A program made the translations under genes and the position numbers. A stretch of DNA of 64,000 nucleotides from ZC4RG20 sp036381515 (GTDB lineage Bacteria > Pseudomonadota > Gammaproteobacteria > Steroidobacterales > Rariloculaceae), in the NCBI GenBank assembly GCA_036381515.1, contig DASVCR010000065.1, forward strand, positions 62,001 through 126,000. Reading direction: 5' to 3'. A model generated the notes under the pieces. It did not search any database. It was not told the DNA's origin and worked only from the letters and a program-made list of their open reading frames with translations. Positions 26,744 to 35,101 of the stretch are shown here, piece after piece (position 1 is the stretch's first letter; the number at the start of each line of letters is the position of its first letter).

Positions 26744-26781
26744 CGCGACAGGTTGACCCGTTCCGGACGCCTCCCCAGACT
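26744..26781 (+). promoter_or_regulatory. Promoter-like element of beta-helix gene 1
   Basis: CGCGACAGGTTGAC (26744-26757) followed by CAGACT at 26776-26781. The identical 14-mer and hexamer, one nucleotide further apart, occur before the paralogue at 28647-28685. TTGACC could be a -35 box; CAGACT is not a standard -10. Confidence 0.55.
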
Positions 26782-26965
26782 CGCCCGCCTCCGGGCCACG
26801 GCGCATCGCACGGGCGCCCCGAGCCCGTCCGAGGCCCGGGCTGAAATTCGTCGATTCGGAAGGCCGCGCTGTCTGCGGCCCGTCTCACCCGCTTGGGGAG
26901 ACGTTCATGGTGCGCCCCGCACCTCCCTGTCTTCGATTCATCCGATTGTCAGGAGCCCGAAGCAA

Positions 26966-28456
26966 ATGCCGATCCGATCGATTCGCCCGTTGCTCCTTTG
27001 CCTTGCGCTGGCCGCCTTCTGCGAGGGCCACGCGGCAACCTTCTACGTGCGTAACGGCGGGGACGATTCCGCCGACGGGCGGAGCCACGCGACGGCGTGG
27101 GCGACGCTTCAAAGGGTTGCGTCGCAGACGTTCTCCCCGGGCGATCAGATCCTCCTGCGCTCGGGCGACACGTGGAAAGGCGAGGAGCTTCGCGTCGACT
27201 GGTCCGGCAGCCCGTCCGCATACACGGTGATCGGCGCCTATTACCTGCAGGACGGAGTAGAGACCCGGGGCGTGAACGGAAACAGACCGACGATCAGCGG
27301 CGCGAAGCGGCTGCCGGACAACCGTCATCAGGGGCTGATCGAGGTCACCGGCGACTACGTGCGGATCGAAAACCTCGCGCTCGTCGATTCCGCAGGGCGC
27401 GGCGTCAGCCTGCGCGGCGCCAATTTCGCCGAGGTGAGCAACGTCACGACGCGCGGCACGTACGACAGCGGGATCAAGCTGAACGCGTCCCACGACGTGC
27501 TGATCGAGAACTGCTTCGTCACGGACTCAAACCGCGCCTTTCTCGACGGCGAGTCGGCATGGGGCTCGGCGGTCGTCGGTGTCGAGTCTCCGCGGCTGAC
27601 CGTGCGCGGCTGCACGGTCGCGAAAGTGTATGGGGAAGGCATCAATGCGAACCACGGCAGCCACGAGTCGCTGATCGAAGACAACCGCGTGTTCGGCGCG
27701 AGAGCCCTCGGCATCTACGTCGACGCGTCGAGGGACGTCACGATCAGGCGGAACATGGTGCTCGGCATCTCTGATCCCGCCTTCTGGCGCTCGGGCGAGA
27801 ACGTCGGCAGCGGCATCGTCGTGAACAACGAGAAGTATCACTACAACGGTTACGGCGGCGACATGAGCACGGACGTCCAGTCGAGCGGCGTCAAGATCTA
27901 CGCGAACCTGGTCGCGTACACGCAGCAAGGCATCGCGTTCTGGGGCAACATGCCGGAATCGCACTTCGACGGCGCGGAGGTGTACAACAACACGCTCGTC
28001 GACAACACGGTGCAGTTCGACCCCGGCACGCAGCCGAAGCCGGGCTCGAGCTTCGCGAACAACATCCTGCTCAGCCTGAGCGCCGGAACGCGCGACGTCG
28101 CCCGAGCGGACCTCCAGGGCATGTCGGCGAGCAACAACTACCTGAGCCAGGGCGACCCCGGCGGCGACTTCTCTCATCCCGGCAACCGCTACAGCGGGCT
28201 CGAGCTCGTGCGCATGCAGGGCTGGCGCGAGATCGAGGATCTGATGGCCGTCGGCTGGGCGGACTTCGCGCCCAAGGGTCAGGCGGTGGCGGGCGCCGGG
28301 GACAGCGGCATCCTCGCCCGTGCCTCCGCGAAGGACGAGTTCGATCACGACTTCAACGCGAAGCCGCACAACCAGCCGATCGACATCGGCGCGGTCCGGT
28401 TCGGCGCGCTCAAGGTCCCGAAGAGTCCCGGCGGCCTCACGGTGCGCAGCCGTTGA
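26966..28456 (+). CDS. Secreted right-handed beta-helix protein (paralogue 1)
   Basis: The 496-aa protein has a signal peptide (LLLCLALAAFCEGHA) followed by TFYVRNGGDDSADGRSHATA, the usual entry to secreted beta-helix proteins. Repeating turns such as GIKLNASHDVLIENCFVTD, SLIEDNRVFGARALGIYV and VTIRRNMVLG indicate a parallel beta-helix as in polysaccharide lyases and epimerases. No lyase catalytic set could be assigned, so cleavage, epimerisation or plain binding remain open. AGGAG lies 10 nt before the ATG. It is very similar over its whole length to the protein at 28961. Confidence 0.85.
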   Translation: MPIRSIRPLLLCLALAAFCEGHAATFYVRNGGDDSADGRSHATAWATLQRVASQTFSPGDQILLRSGDTWKGEELRVDWSGSPSAYTVIGAYYLQDGVETRGVNGNRPTISGAKRLPDNRHQGLIEVTGDYVRIENLALVDSAGRGVSLRGANFAEVSNVTTRGTYDSGIKLNASHDVLIENCFVTDSNRAFLDGESAWGSAVVGVESPRLTVRGCTVAKVYGEGINANHGSHESLIEDNRVFGARALGIYVDASRDVTIRRNMVLGISDPAFWRSGENVGSGIVVNNEKYHYNGYGGDMSTDVQSSGVKIYANLVAYTQQGIAFWGNMPESHFDGAEVYNNTLVDNTVQFDPGTQPKPGSSFANNILLSLSAGTRDVARADLQGMSASNNYLSQGDPGGDFSHPGNRYSGLELVRMQGWREIEDLMAVGWADFAPKGQAVAGAGDSGILARASAKDEFDHDFNAKPHNQPIDIGAVRFGALKVPKSPGGLTVRSR

Positions 28457-28646
28457 CGCATGCGGCTGCACCGCGTTCGTCGGCGCACGCGACTGCACTC
28501 CCTTCAGGACATTCTCACGGGCGGCGCGCCGACTCTCGTCGACGCGAACCTTCGCGCCGATTCCGCTCCGCCGCGATCGGCCGAATCGCGACGGCGCGCT
28601 TTCGCGTTCCACGCACGCATGCGCGTCGCGCCTCTTGTTCCCTCGG

Positions 28647-28685
28647 CGCGACAGGTTGACACGTCAGATCGGGGTCACTCAGACT
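28647..28685 (+). promoter_or_regulatory. Promoter-like element of beta-helix gene 2
   Basis: CGCGACAGGTTGAC (28647-28660) reads on into a TTGACA hexamer, and CAGACT follows at 28680-28685. The riboswitch begins a few nucleotides later, so transcription from here would include the whole aptamer. The same element precedes the paralogue at 26744-26781. Confidence 0.6.
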
Positions 28686-28689
28686 GCCG

Positions 28690-28772
28690 GCGTTCAGGGC
28701 AAACCCGCCGAAAGACGGGGACGCAAAGCCACGGGTCTAAAGCGAGCTACGCCATGATCGCCGGGTCGCACA
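28690..28772 (+). ncRNA. Cyclic di-GMP-I riboswitch (GEMM motif)
   Basis: The segment contains the hallmark CAGGGCAAACC, a GAAA tetraloop stem, GACGCAAAGCC and ACGGGTCTAA, then ATGATCGCCGGGTCGC closing the second stem. These are the conserved blocks of the GEMM-I aptamer that binds c-di-GMP. It lies on the plus strand about 190 nt before the second beta-helix gene and so probably controls that gene. The expression platform (terminator or start-site sequestering) cannot be decided by eye. Confidence 0.92.
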
Positions 28773-28960
28773 ACTCTTCGGTGTCGCACCGTCGCAGCGG
28801 TTAGAACTCGAGTCACATCCGCGCGACGACCCTTCGCCGTCATCCTGCGATCGCGAGAAGAACCGAGTGCAGACGCGGTCTGCGCCGGCTAGAGTCATGA
28901 CTATTGGCGGCGCTCGCCGACGACAGACGACATGAAAGGAGCGACAGAGAGGGAGTGCCG

Positions 28961-30472
28961 ATGCCGATCCGTTCGATGCGTTTTGTGCTTCTTTGCGCCG
29001 TGCTCGGCGCCAGCGCGGCCGCCGAAAGCGCTACGTATTACGTCCGCAACGGAGGCAACGATTCGGCGAACGGAAAGAGCCACGCGGAAGCGTGGGCGTC
29101 GATCGACAAGGTCAACGCAGGCTCGTTCGGCCCGGGCGACGAGATCCTGTTCCTGTCGGGCAACAAGTGGGCGGATCAGCTCGTCGTCAAGTGGTCCGGC
29201 TCGAAGTCGGCGCCCCTCGTGATCGGTGCCTACTACGTCGAGAACGGCGTCGCGAAGCGCGGCGTCAAGGGAGAGCGGCCGACGATCGACGGCGAGGACC
29301 GCCTACCGCAATCGCGACACGTCGGGCTGATCGAGATCACCGGCGACTACGTGCGCGTCGAGAACTTTCGTCTGATCAATTCCGAGGGACGAGGCGTCAG
29401 CTTTCGCGAGGCGAGCTTCGGCGCCGTGGTCGGCGTCGAGACGCGCCAAACGTACGACAGCGGCATCAAGCTCAACGAGTCGACGGACATCCTGATCGAG
29501 AACAATCACATCGCCGATTCGAACCGCGCCTACCTCGAGGGCGCTTCGGCCTGGGGCTCCGCGATCGCCGGCGTCAAGTCGCCGCGGATGACGGTTCGGG
29601 GCAACACCGTCGAGAACGTGTACGGCGAGGGCATCAACGCGAACCAGAACAGCCACGACTCGCTGATCGAAGGGAATCTCGTCTTCGGCGCGCGAGCGGT
29701 CGGGATCTACGCCGACTCGTCTCCGCGGGTCACGATACGGCGCAACATCGTGCTCGGCACGACCGACTCGGCCCACTGGCGCGGCGACGGTAAAACGGTC
29801 GGCAGCGGCATCGTGATCAACAACGAGAAGTACCACTACGCGGGCTACGGCGGGAACACGCCGCTCGACGTGCAGGCCACGGAGACGAAGGTCTACGCGA
29901 ACCTCGTCGCGTACACGAACCAGGGCATCGCGTTCTGGGGCAATCTGCCGGAGAGCAGCTTCGACAAGGCCGAGGTGTACAACAACACCCTCGTCGACAA
30001 CAACGTTCAGTTCGACGCCGGACGCCGGCCGAAGCCGAACGGCAAGTTCGTCAACAACATCCTGTTGAGCCTCTCGGACGGCACGCGCGACGTCGCCGGG
30101 TCGAGCCTGCACGGGATGACGGCGAGGAACAACTACTTCAGCCAGGGCGACCCCGGCGGCGACTTCTCGCATTCGTCAAACGTGTACGAGGGCCTGACGC
30201 TCGCGCGCATGAGCGGGTGGCGCGCTCTGGACAAGGTCGACGCCGTCACGTGGAAGGACTTTCTGCCGATGGCGTCGAGCAGCACGATCGGCGCCGGCGA
30301 CAGCAGCATCCTGTCGCTCGCGACGGCGAAGAACGCATTCGACCGGGATTTCAACGCCGAGCCGCACAACGACCCGATCGACATCGGGGCCCTTCGCTTC
30401 GCGCCGGAGACCGGCGGGCCGAAGGTGCCGAAGCCGCCCGCCGCAGTAACCGCCCGCCCCCTCGCGCAGTAG
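28961..30472 (+). CDS. Secreted right-handed beta-helix protein (paralogue 2)
   Basis: The 503-aa protein has a signal peptide (FVLLCAVLGASAAAESA), the YYVRNGGNDSANGKSH entry motif and beta-helix turns (GIKLNESTDILIENNHIAD, SLIEGNLVFGARAVGIYA, VTIRRNIVLG). Long stretches match paralogue 1 with scattered changes, including NNEKYHY and FSQGDPGGDFSH, so this is a tandem duplication. The ATG has GGGAG just upstream. Its expression is probably tied to c-di-GMP through the riboswitch. A matrix-polysaccharide-modifying or -binding role is inferred. Confidence 0.87.
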   Translation: MPIRSMRFVLLCAVLGASAAAESATYYVRNGGNDSANGKSHAEAWASIDKVNAGSFGPGDEILFLSGNKWADQLVVKWSGSKSAPLVIGAYYVENGVAKRGVKGERPTIDGEDRLPQSRHVGLIEITGDYVRVENFRLINSEGRGVSFREASFGAVVGVETRQTYDSGIKLNESTDILIENNHIADSNRAYLEGASAWGSAIAGVKSPRMTVRGNTVENVYGEGINANQNSHDSLIEGNLVFGARAVGIYADSSPRVTIRRNIVLGTTDSAHWRGDGKTVGSGIVINNEKYHYAGYGGNTPLDVQATETKVYANLVAYTNQGIAFWGNLPESSFDKAEVYNNTLVDNNVQFDAGRRPKPNGKFVNNILLSLSDGTRDVAGSSLHGMTARNNYFSQGDPGGDFSHSSNVYEGLTLARMSGWRALDKVDAVTWKDFLPMASSSTIGAGDSSILSLATAKNAFDRDFNAEPHNDPIDIGALRFAPETGGPKVPKPPAAVTARPLAQ

Positions 30473-30676
30473 CCGCGCACCCGGGGCGTATCTCCGCGCA
30501 TTAGGGCGAGGTATGCTCTGCGCGAAGCCGCACGACGCCTGTTTCCGAGTGCCGCCGGGCTCGCCCCGGCGGCGCCGGCCGCAGGCAGCGCCGCGAGCGC
30601 GCCGCGCCGGGGTCAGCGTTGGGCGTCCCCACGGCAGGTCGAACGGCGTGAGCCCGACGCGCGGAGGTAGCTACCG

Positions 30677-31804
30677 TTGGCGACGCTCGAGGACAGAGCA
30701 TTCCTGCTGCTGGTCGCCGCCGTCACGGCAGCGTTCATCTGGGTGCTGTGGCCGTTCTACGGCGCGGTGCTCTGGGGCGCCGCGATCGCGATCCTGTTCG
30801 CCCCGCTCTATCGAAAGATCCGCGAGCGCCTTCACGGCCGCGCGAACCTCGCCGCCGTCACGACGCTGCTGATCATCGTCGCGATCGTGATCGTGCCGCT
30901 GATGCTCGTCGGCGTGCTGCTCGTGCGCCAGGCGGCCGGCGTGTACGAGCGGTTGCAGGCGGGCAACGTCGATTTCCAGAGCTATCTCGCGCAGATTGCC
31001 GCGGCGGCGCCCGGCTGGGTCCGGGGGCTCCTCGGCAGCGTCGGCATCACGGACCTCGACCTCGAGGAGCCGCTCGCGGCTGGGCTCCGCGCCGCGAGCC
31101 AGCTGCTCGCGGAGCAGCTCGTGCTGCTCGGCCAGAACGCGTTCATCTTCGTGATCGGGCTGTTCGTGATGCTGTATCTGCTGTTCTTCTTGCTCCGCGA
31201 CGGCGACGCGCTCGCACGGCGCCTGAACGACGCGGTTCCGCTGCGGCCCGAGCAGCGCCGCGCGCTCGCCGAGAAGTTCACGATGGTGATTCGCGCGATG
31301 ATCAAGGGCACGCTCGCGGTCGCCGTCGTGCAGGGTTTCCTCGGCGGGCTGATCTTCTGGCTGCTCGGCATCCCGGCGGCGGCCCTCTGGGGCGTCGTGA
31401 TGGGGATCCTGTCGCTGCTGCCCGCGGTCGGGTCGCCGATCGTCTGGGGACCGGTCGCGATCTACCTGCTCGCGACCGGCGAGGTGTGGCAAGGCCTCGT
31501 GCTGCTCGCCTACGGCGCGCTCGTGATCGGCGTGATCGACAACGTGCTCCGGCCGATCCTCGTCGGCAAGGACACACGCATTCCGGACTACGTGGTGCTG
31601 ATCTCGACGCTCGGCGGTCTCGCGCTCTTCGGCATCAACGGGCTGCTGCTCGGTCCGGTCATCGCCGCGCTGTTCCTCGCGGTCTGGGATATCTTCTCGA
31701 CCGGACGGCGGCGCTACTACGACCCGGTCGGGCCGGTGACGCTCGCCGAGGACGATCCGTTGCGCGAGCGGGCCGCGCGGCAGCGCGACAGGGAATCGGC
31801 GTAG
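30677..31804 (+). CDS. AI-2E family transporter (PerM/UPF0118)
   Basis: The 375-aa protein has about eight membrane helices with the family pattern: an N-terminal hairpin (VLWPFYGAVLWGAAIAIL), a long soluble segment, then FLLRDGDALARRLNDAVPL and the C-terminal LPAVGSPIVWGPVAIYLL and GGLALFGINGLLLGPVIAALF. Members act as permeases or Na+/H+ antiporters; export of AI-2 is shown for few of them. The TTG start has GGAGG 9 nt upstream. The 204 bp before it hold no recognised feature. Confidence 0.9.
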   Translation: MATLEDRAFLLLVAAVTAAFIWVLWPFYGAVLWGAAIAILFAPLYRKIRERLHGRANLAAVTTLLIIVAIVIVPLMLVGVLLVRQAAGVYERLQAGNVDFQSYLAQIAAAAPGWVRGLLGSVGITDLDLEEPLAAGLRAASQLLAEQLVLLGQNAFIFVIGLFVMLYLLFFLLRDGDALARRLNDAVPLRPEQRRALAEKFTMVIRAMIKGTLAVAVVQGFLGGLIFWLLGIPAAALWGVVMGILSLLPAVGSPIVWGPVAIYLLATGEVWQGLVLLAYGALVIGVIDNVLRPILVGKDTRIPDYVVLISTLGGLALFGINGLLLGPVIAALFLAVWDIFSTGRRRYYDPVGPVTLAEDDPLRERAARQRDRESA

Positions 31805-31805
31805 C

Positions 31806-32567
31806 TCAGCCGCCGCGCAGGATGGGGGCCCGCCCGTCCGAGTCCGTGCCTCGAAGCAGCTCGCGAACGTCGACGACGGCCTTGACCGGCAGATGGTCCG
31901 ACGCGACCCGCGCCGCACCGCGCCGGAGCACTTCGATCGATACGATCGCGCTCGCCGGCCGCACCCATATCCGCGTCAGCGACAGGAACGGCGCGAACGA
32001 CGGGAACTCGGCCGGCGCGAGCGCCTCGCCGAGGATGCGGTGCGCGTCCCGCAGCATCACCGAGCGCGGGTACCACTCGTTCATGTCGCCGACGAGGACG
32101 ACGGGCAGCTCCGGCGGCGCCGTGCGCACCGCCTCGAGCAGACGCTGCCACTGCACGCGCCGCTCCTTGCGGCTCAAGCCGAGGTGCGTCGCGATGACCC
32201 TGAGCCGGCCGTCGCCCGCGTCGAGCTCGACCTCGAGAGCGCCGCGCGGCTCGAGCCGCGGCAGGCTCAGGTCGTGCCGCACGACGCCGACGACCGGGAA
32301 GCGCGTCAGGATCGCGTTGCCGTACTCCGCGCGCCGGCGCACGATCCGCAGACCCGGCACGGCCGTCATCTCGAGCCGTTCCGCGAGGTAGTCGAGCTGC
32401 CTCGCGCCGTCACGTGCCGCGTCGTTGTGCACCTCCTGCAGCGCATAGATGTCGCAGGCAAGCTCCGCGAGCACGCTGCCGATCCGCGCCGGCGAGCGGC
32501 GCCGATCGAGCCCCACGCAGCTATGGATGTTGTACGACCCGACGCTGATCCGGTGCACGGCCGGCAC
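31806..32567 (-). CDS. Endonuclease/exonuclease/phosphatase family protein
   Basis: A 253-aa metal-dependent hydrolase of the DNase I-like superfamily: ISVGSYNIHSCVG, IYALQEVH (catalytic Glu), VIATHLGLSRKERRVQ, VLVGDMNEW and a final ARVASDHLPVKAVV with the catalytic Asp-His pair. Such proteins cleave nucleic acids or phospho-lipids/sugars. The GTG start lies 2 nt after the stop of the upstream lipoprotein gene, so the two form an operon. The substrate is unknown; there is no signal peptide. Confidence 0.85.
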   Translation of the reverse strand: MPAVHRISVGSYNIHSCVGLDRRRSPARIGSVLAELACDIYALQEVHNDAARDGARQLDYLAERLEMTAVPGLRIVRRRAEYGNAILTRFPVVGVVRHDLSLPRLEPRGALEVELDAGDGRLRVIATHLGLSRKERRVQWQRLLEAVRTAPPELPVVLVGDMNEWYPRSVMLRDAHRILGEALAPAEFPSFAPFLSLTRIWVRPASAIVSIEVLRRGAARVASDHLPVKAVVDVRELLRGTDSDGRAPILRGG

Positions 32568-32569
32568 GC

Positions 32570-34228
32570 TCAAGAGCCTGGGGCTCCACACGTGCCGCGC
32601 AGCGCGTCGGGAAACTCGCGGTCCTCCGCATCGGGCGCCCCTTCGTAGTCGCCGGGGTCCGACAAGAGCCCGGCGCCGTACGCCCAGAGCGACGGCACCG
32701 GATACGTGCCGAAGCGCCGCGCCGACGGCACCTGCGCAAGGCGCACGAACAGCACGCCTTCGACGTCCTCGGCGAGCATGCGCTCGAATTCCGTCAGGTC
32801 GGCTTCGTCGTCCCCGTCGAGCGCCGCGAGGTGCAGCAGGTCGTGACCGGCGACCTCGAAGGCGACGCGCGGCAGAAGGCGTGTCCGCTCGGCGGCGAAC
32901 GTCGCGTACGCGCTGCCGCCGGTGCGAAAGCTCCACCTGACGATCGTCGCGACGGGGGCGGCGGCGATGCCGACGATCCGGCTCGTCGGTCCGACGGTCG
33001 GGATTCGCCAGCCGAGCTCGCGCAGCGGGTCGATCGTCATCGCGGTGCTGTTGCGGCGCGCGCGGTCGAACTCGATGCTGCCGCAATGGAGCGCGTGCAG
33101 CGTGTTCTCGAGGGCCCGCTGCACGGCGACGGCCGCGCGGGGCCGTGCGAGCACGGCGACGAGCATGTAGCCCGGCCGGTAGTACAGCTGGCCGCTGTTC
33201 AGATCGTACAAGTAATTGTCGATCGGCAGCGATGCCGGGATGATCCCTTTCGCATTGCCTTCGAGCAGCGGATAGAAGTTCGTGACGAGCCACTCGTCCC
33301 ACTCGCCGCGCTCGCCGAGCACGCCGGTCGCGATGGCGAGGTGCCCGGCGCGCGAGCCGTCGTCGTCGCCCTGCGCACCGGTCAGCACGAAGGCCACGAC
33401 CGGCAGCCCTCCCCAGCCCGTGGGTTCGCTGCGCGCGTAGAGCAGCCGGTAGCGCGCGTCCGTCTGCGCCTCGAGCAGCGTCCCGAGCAGCTCGTTCCGG
33501 CGAAGCGGCGCGCTGCGGAGCACCGTGAGGTCGATCCTCTCGTTCTCGGGAAAGATCGTGCGTGCAACGAATACGGAGCCCGTGGAACCTTCGACCTCGG
33601 TTCCCCTGATCGTCAATGAGCGGCCGGCGAAGAACCGCGCGGTCGATGCGTCCGCATACGCGGCATTCGTCGCGATCGGCGGCGTCAGCGCGAACGGGAT
33701 CGAGCGGCCGCCGACGCGGATCTCGCGCGCGTCGTCGGAAAGCCTCGCCCCGACGATGCGCTGCGGCGCGCCGAGCCACACGATCGCCGGAGGCGCGGGC
33801 TCCGCGGGCCCGCTCGCGCGGGCCGATACCTTCGGCACCGCGATCACCTCGTCGCGAAACCACCAGAGCGCCGCGGCCGGGACGCCGCAGTCGCCGCAGT
33901 CTCCGGCCGCGAGCTCGAACCGCTCGACCGGGAAGAGCCCGAGCCGGCCTGCGGCGAGCGCGTCGTCCACGCGCGCCGGGAGCGAGCCCTGCGGCACGCC
34001 GGGCGCGCTCGCGGCGATCGCGAAGGACGGCAAATCGTCGGCGGCGCCTTCGCGCGGCTCGAGCGCGGCCGGCGGCACCGCATACGCCGTCCTCGGCGAC
34101 TCCGGGATGCCGGCGCAGCCGGCGGCAGCGGAGATCACGGCGAGCGCCGCGTGCGGTCGCCGCAGAATGGCTTTGAGCCCCGCGCGGATCCTGCGCGTTC
34201 GGCCGCGAAACCCACGTTGCGGATCCAA
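32570..34228 (-). CDS. Predicted lipoprotein of unknown function
   Basis: About 552 aa, not recognised. After a basic N-terminus (RTRRIRAGLKAILRRP) comes a short hydrophobic stretch ending in the lipobox-like SAAAGC, so the mature part would be a lipoprotein. Visible features are a paired CGDCG, LYDLNSGQLYYRPGYMLVAVL and an acidic C-terminal part with DGDDEADLTEFERML. The start is uncertain: TTG at 34228 has AAGGAA upstream, while an ATG at 34312 is also open. It is co-transcribed with the endonuclease/phosphatase-family gene and divergent from the RDD gene. Confidence 0.6.
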   Translation of the reverse strand: MDPQRGFRGRTRRIRAGLKAILRRPHAALAVISAAAGCAGIPESPRTAYAVPPAALEPREGAADDLPSFAIAASAPGVPQGSLPARVDDALAAGRLGLFPVERFELAAGDCGDCGVPAAALWWFRDEVIAVPKVSARASGPAEPAPPAIVWLGAPQRIVGARLSDDAREIRVGGRSIPFALTPPIATNAAYADASTARFFAGRSLTIRGTEVEGSTGSVFVARTIFPENERIDLTVLRSAPLRRNELLGTLLEAQTDARYRLLYARSEPTGWGGLPVVAFVLTGAQGDDDGSRAGHLAIATGVLGERGEWDEWLVTNFYPLLEGNAKGIIPASLPIDNYLYDLNSGQLYYRPGYMLVAVLARPRAAVAVQRALENTLHALHCGSIEFDRARRNSTAMTIDPLRELGWRIPTVGPTSRIVGIAAAPVATIVRWSFRTGGSAYATFAAERTRLLPRVAFEVAGHDLLHLAALDGDDEADLTEFERMLAEDVEGVLFVRLAQVPSARRFGTYPVPSLWAYGAGLLSDPGDYEGAPDAEDREFPDALRGTCGAPGS

Positions 34229-34382
34229 TCCGCTTCCTTGCCCCAATACGAACGAGTAGCCGTTCCAATGTACTGGATCGGCCGGGCCCCGGTCATCGCG
34301 GCCGGCACGCATCGCGTCGCTCGCCGCCCGCGCGGCGACTATACTCGGGGCTCGCGGACACGGCGCGGGCTGCGCGTTCGAG

Positions 34383-35090
34383 ATGGACGGAACCCTGAAG
34401 ATTCCAAGCGTGACCGGCATCGACGTCGAGCTCCGGATCGCGGGGCCCGGCGGGCGAAGCTACGCGTTCGTCATCGACTGGCATATCCGCGTGCTCGTCG
34501 CGCTCGCGTGGATCATCGTCAGCGGATTCAGTTTCGGCGGCATCGACGCCGTCGCGGCGCTCGAGGCGAGCCCGTCCGACTTCCTGCTCATCGTCGTGCT
34601 GCCCGCCGCCATGCTCTACGTGCTCTACCATCCCGTGCTCGAGGTGCTGATGCGGGGGCGCACGCCGGGCAAGCGAATGGCGGGCGTGCGCATCGTGAAG
34701 CGCGACGGGGGCGTGCCGGGGGTCGGCCCCCTCCTCGTCCGCAACCTGTTCCGACTGATCGACTCGTTGCCGTTCCTGTACCTCGTCGGCCTCGTCGCGA
34801 CGATGCTCACGAAGCAGTGCGTGCGCGTCGGCGACATCGCCGCGGGCACGCTGCTCGTCTACGACGACACCGACGCGACCGCATTCGACGACGCGCCGAC
34901 GAGCCGCGGGATCGAGCGCCTCGGCCTCGAGCGCGCGGAGCTCGTGCGCGACCTGCTCGCGCGTTGGCCGGAGCTGCGGCAGGACGCCCGGGCCGCGCTC
35001 GCGCGGCGGCTGCTCGAGCGCGAAGGACCGGTGCCCGAGGGTCTCGGCGACGACGCGTTGCGCGAGCGGCTCGAGCAGCTCCTGAAGTAG
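34383..35090 (+). CDS. RDD-family membrane protein
   Basis: The 235-aa protein has the RDD arrangement: an early Arg (GGRSYAFVIDWHIRVLVALAW), membrane helices, then RGRTPGKRMAGVRIVKRDGG and VRVGDIAAGTLLVYDD. A charged helical tail follows the membrane part. Its gene is 11 nt upstream of the SpoIIM-like gene. RDD and SpoIIM-like genes commonly occur beside MoxR/DUF58/DUF4129 genes, as here (36637-41946), so a joint role in a membrane-associated complex is likely but unproven. Confidence 0.88.
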   Translation: MDGTLKIPSVTGIDVELRIAGPGGRSYAFVIDWHIRVLVALAWIIVSGFSFGGIDAVAALEASPSDFLLIVVLPAAMLYVLYHPVLEVLMRGRTPGKRMAGVRIVKRDGGVPGVGPLLVRNLFRLIDSLPFLYLVGLVATMLTKQCVRVGDIAAGTLLVYDDTDATAFDDAPTSRGIERLGLERAELVRDLLARWPELRQDARAALARRLLEREGPVPEGLGDDALRERLEQLLK

Positions 35091-35101
35091 GCGGCGCGGC
35101 G

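Larger units (their letters stand above)
26568..26965. other. Divergent regulatory region between the ligase and first beta-helix genes
   Basis: No supported gene lies in these 398 bp. It holds the minus-strand sigma-54 promoter (26608-26623), the promoter-like element shared by the beta-helix paralogues (26744-26781) and a leader of about 185 nt with stems such as GGCCGC-N7-GCGGCC near 26863-26881. No GEMM aptamer is present here. Confidence 0.7.
28457..28960. other. Intergenic leader region between the beta-helix paralogues
   Basis: These 504 bp hold the shared promoter-like element (28647-28685), the c-di-GMP-I riboswitch (28690-28772) and about 190 nt of leader up to the ATG at 28961. 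A GCAGAC-GCG-GTCTGC stem near 28871-28885 could be part of the switch's expression platform. Confidence 0.75.
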
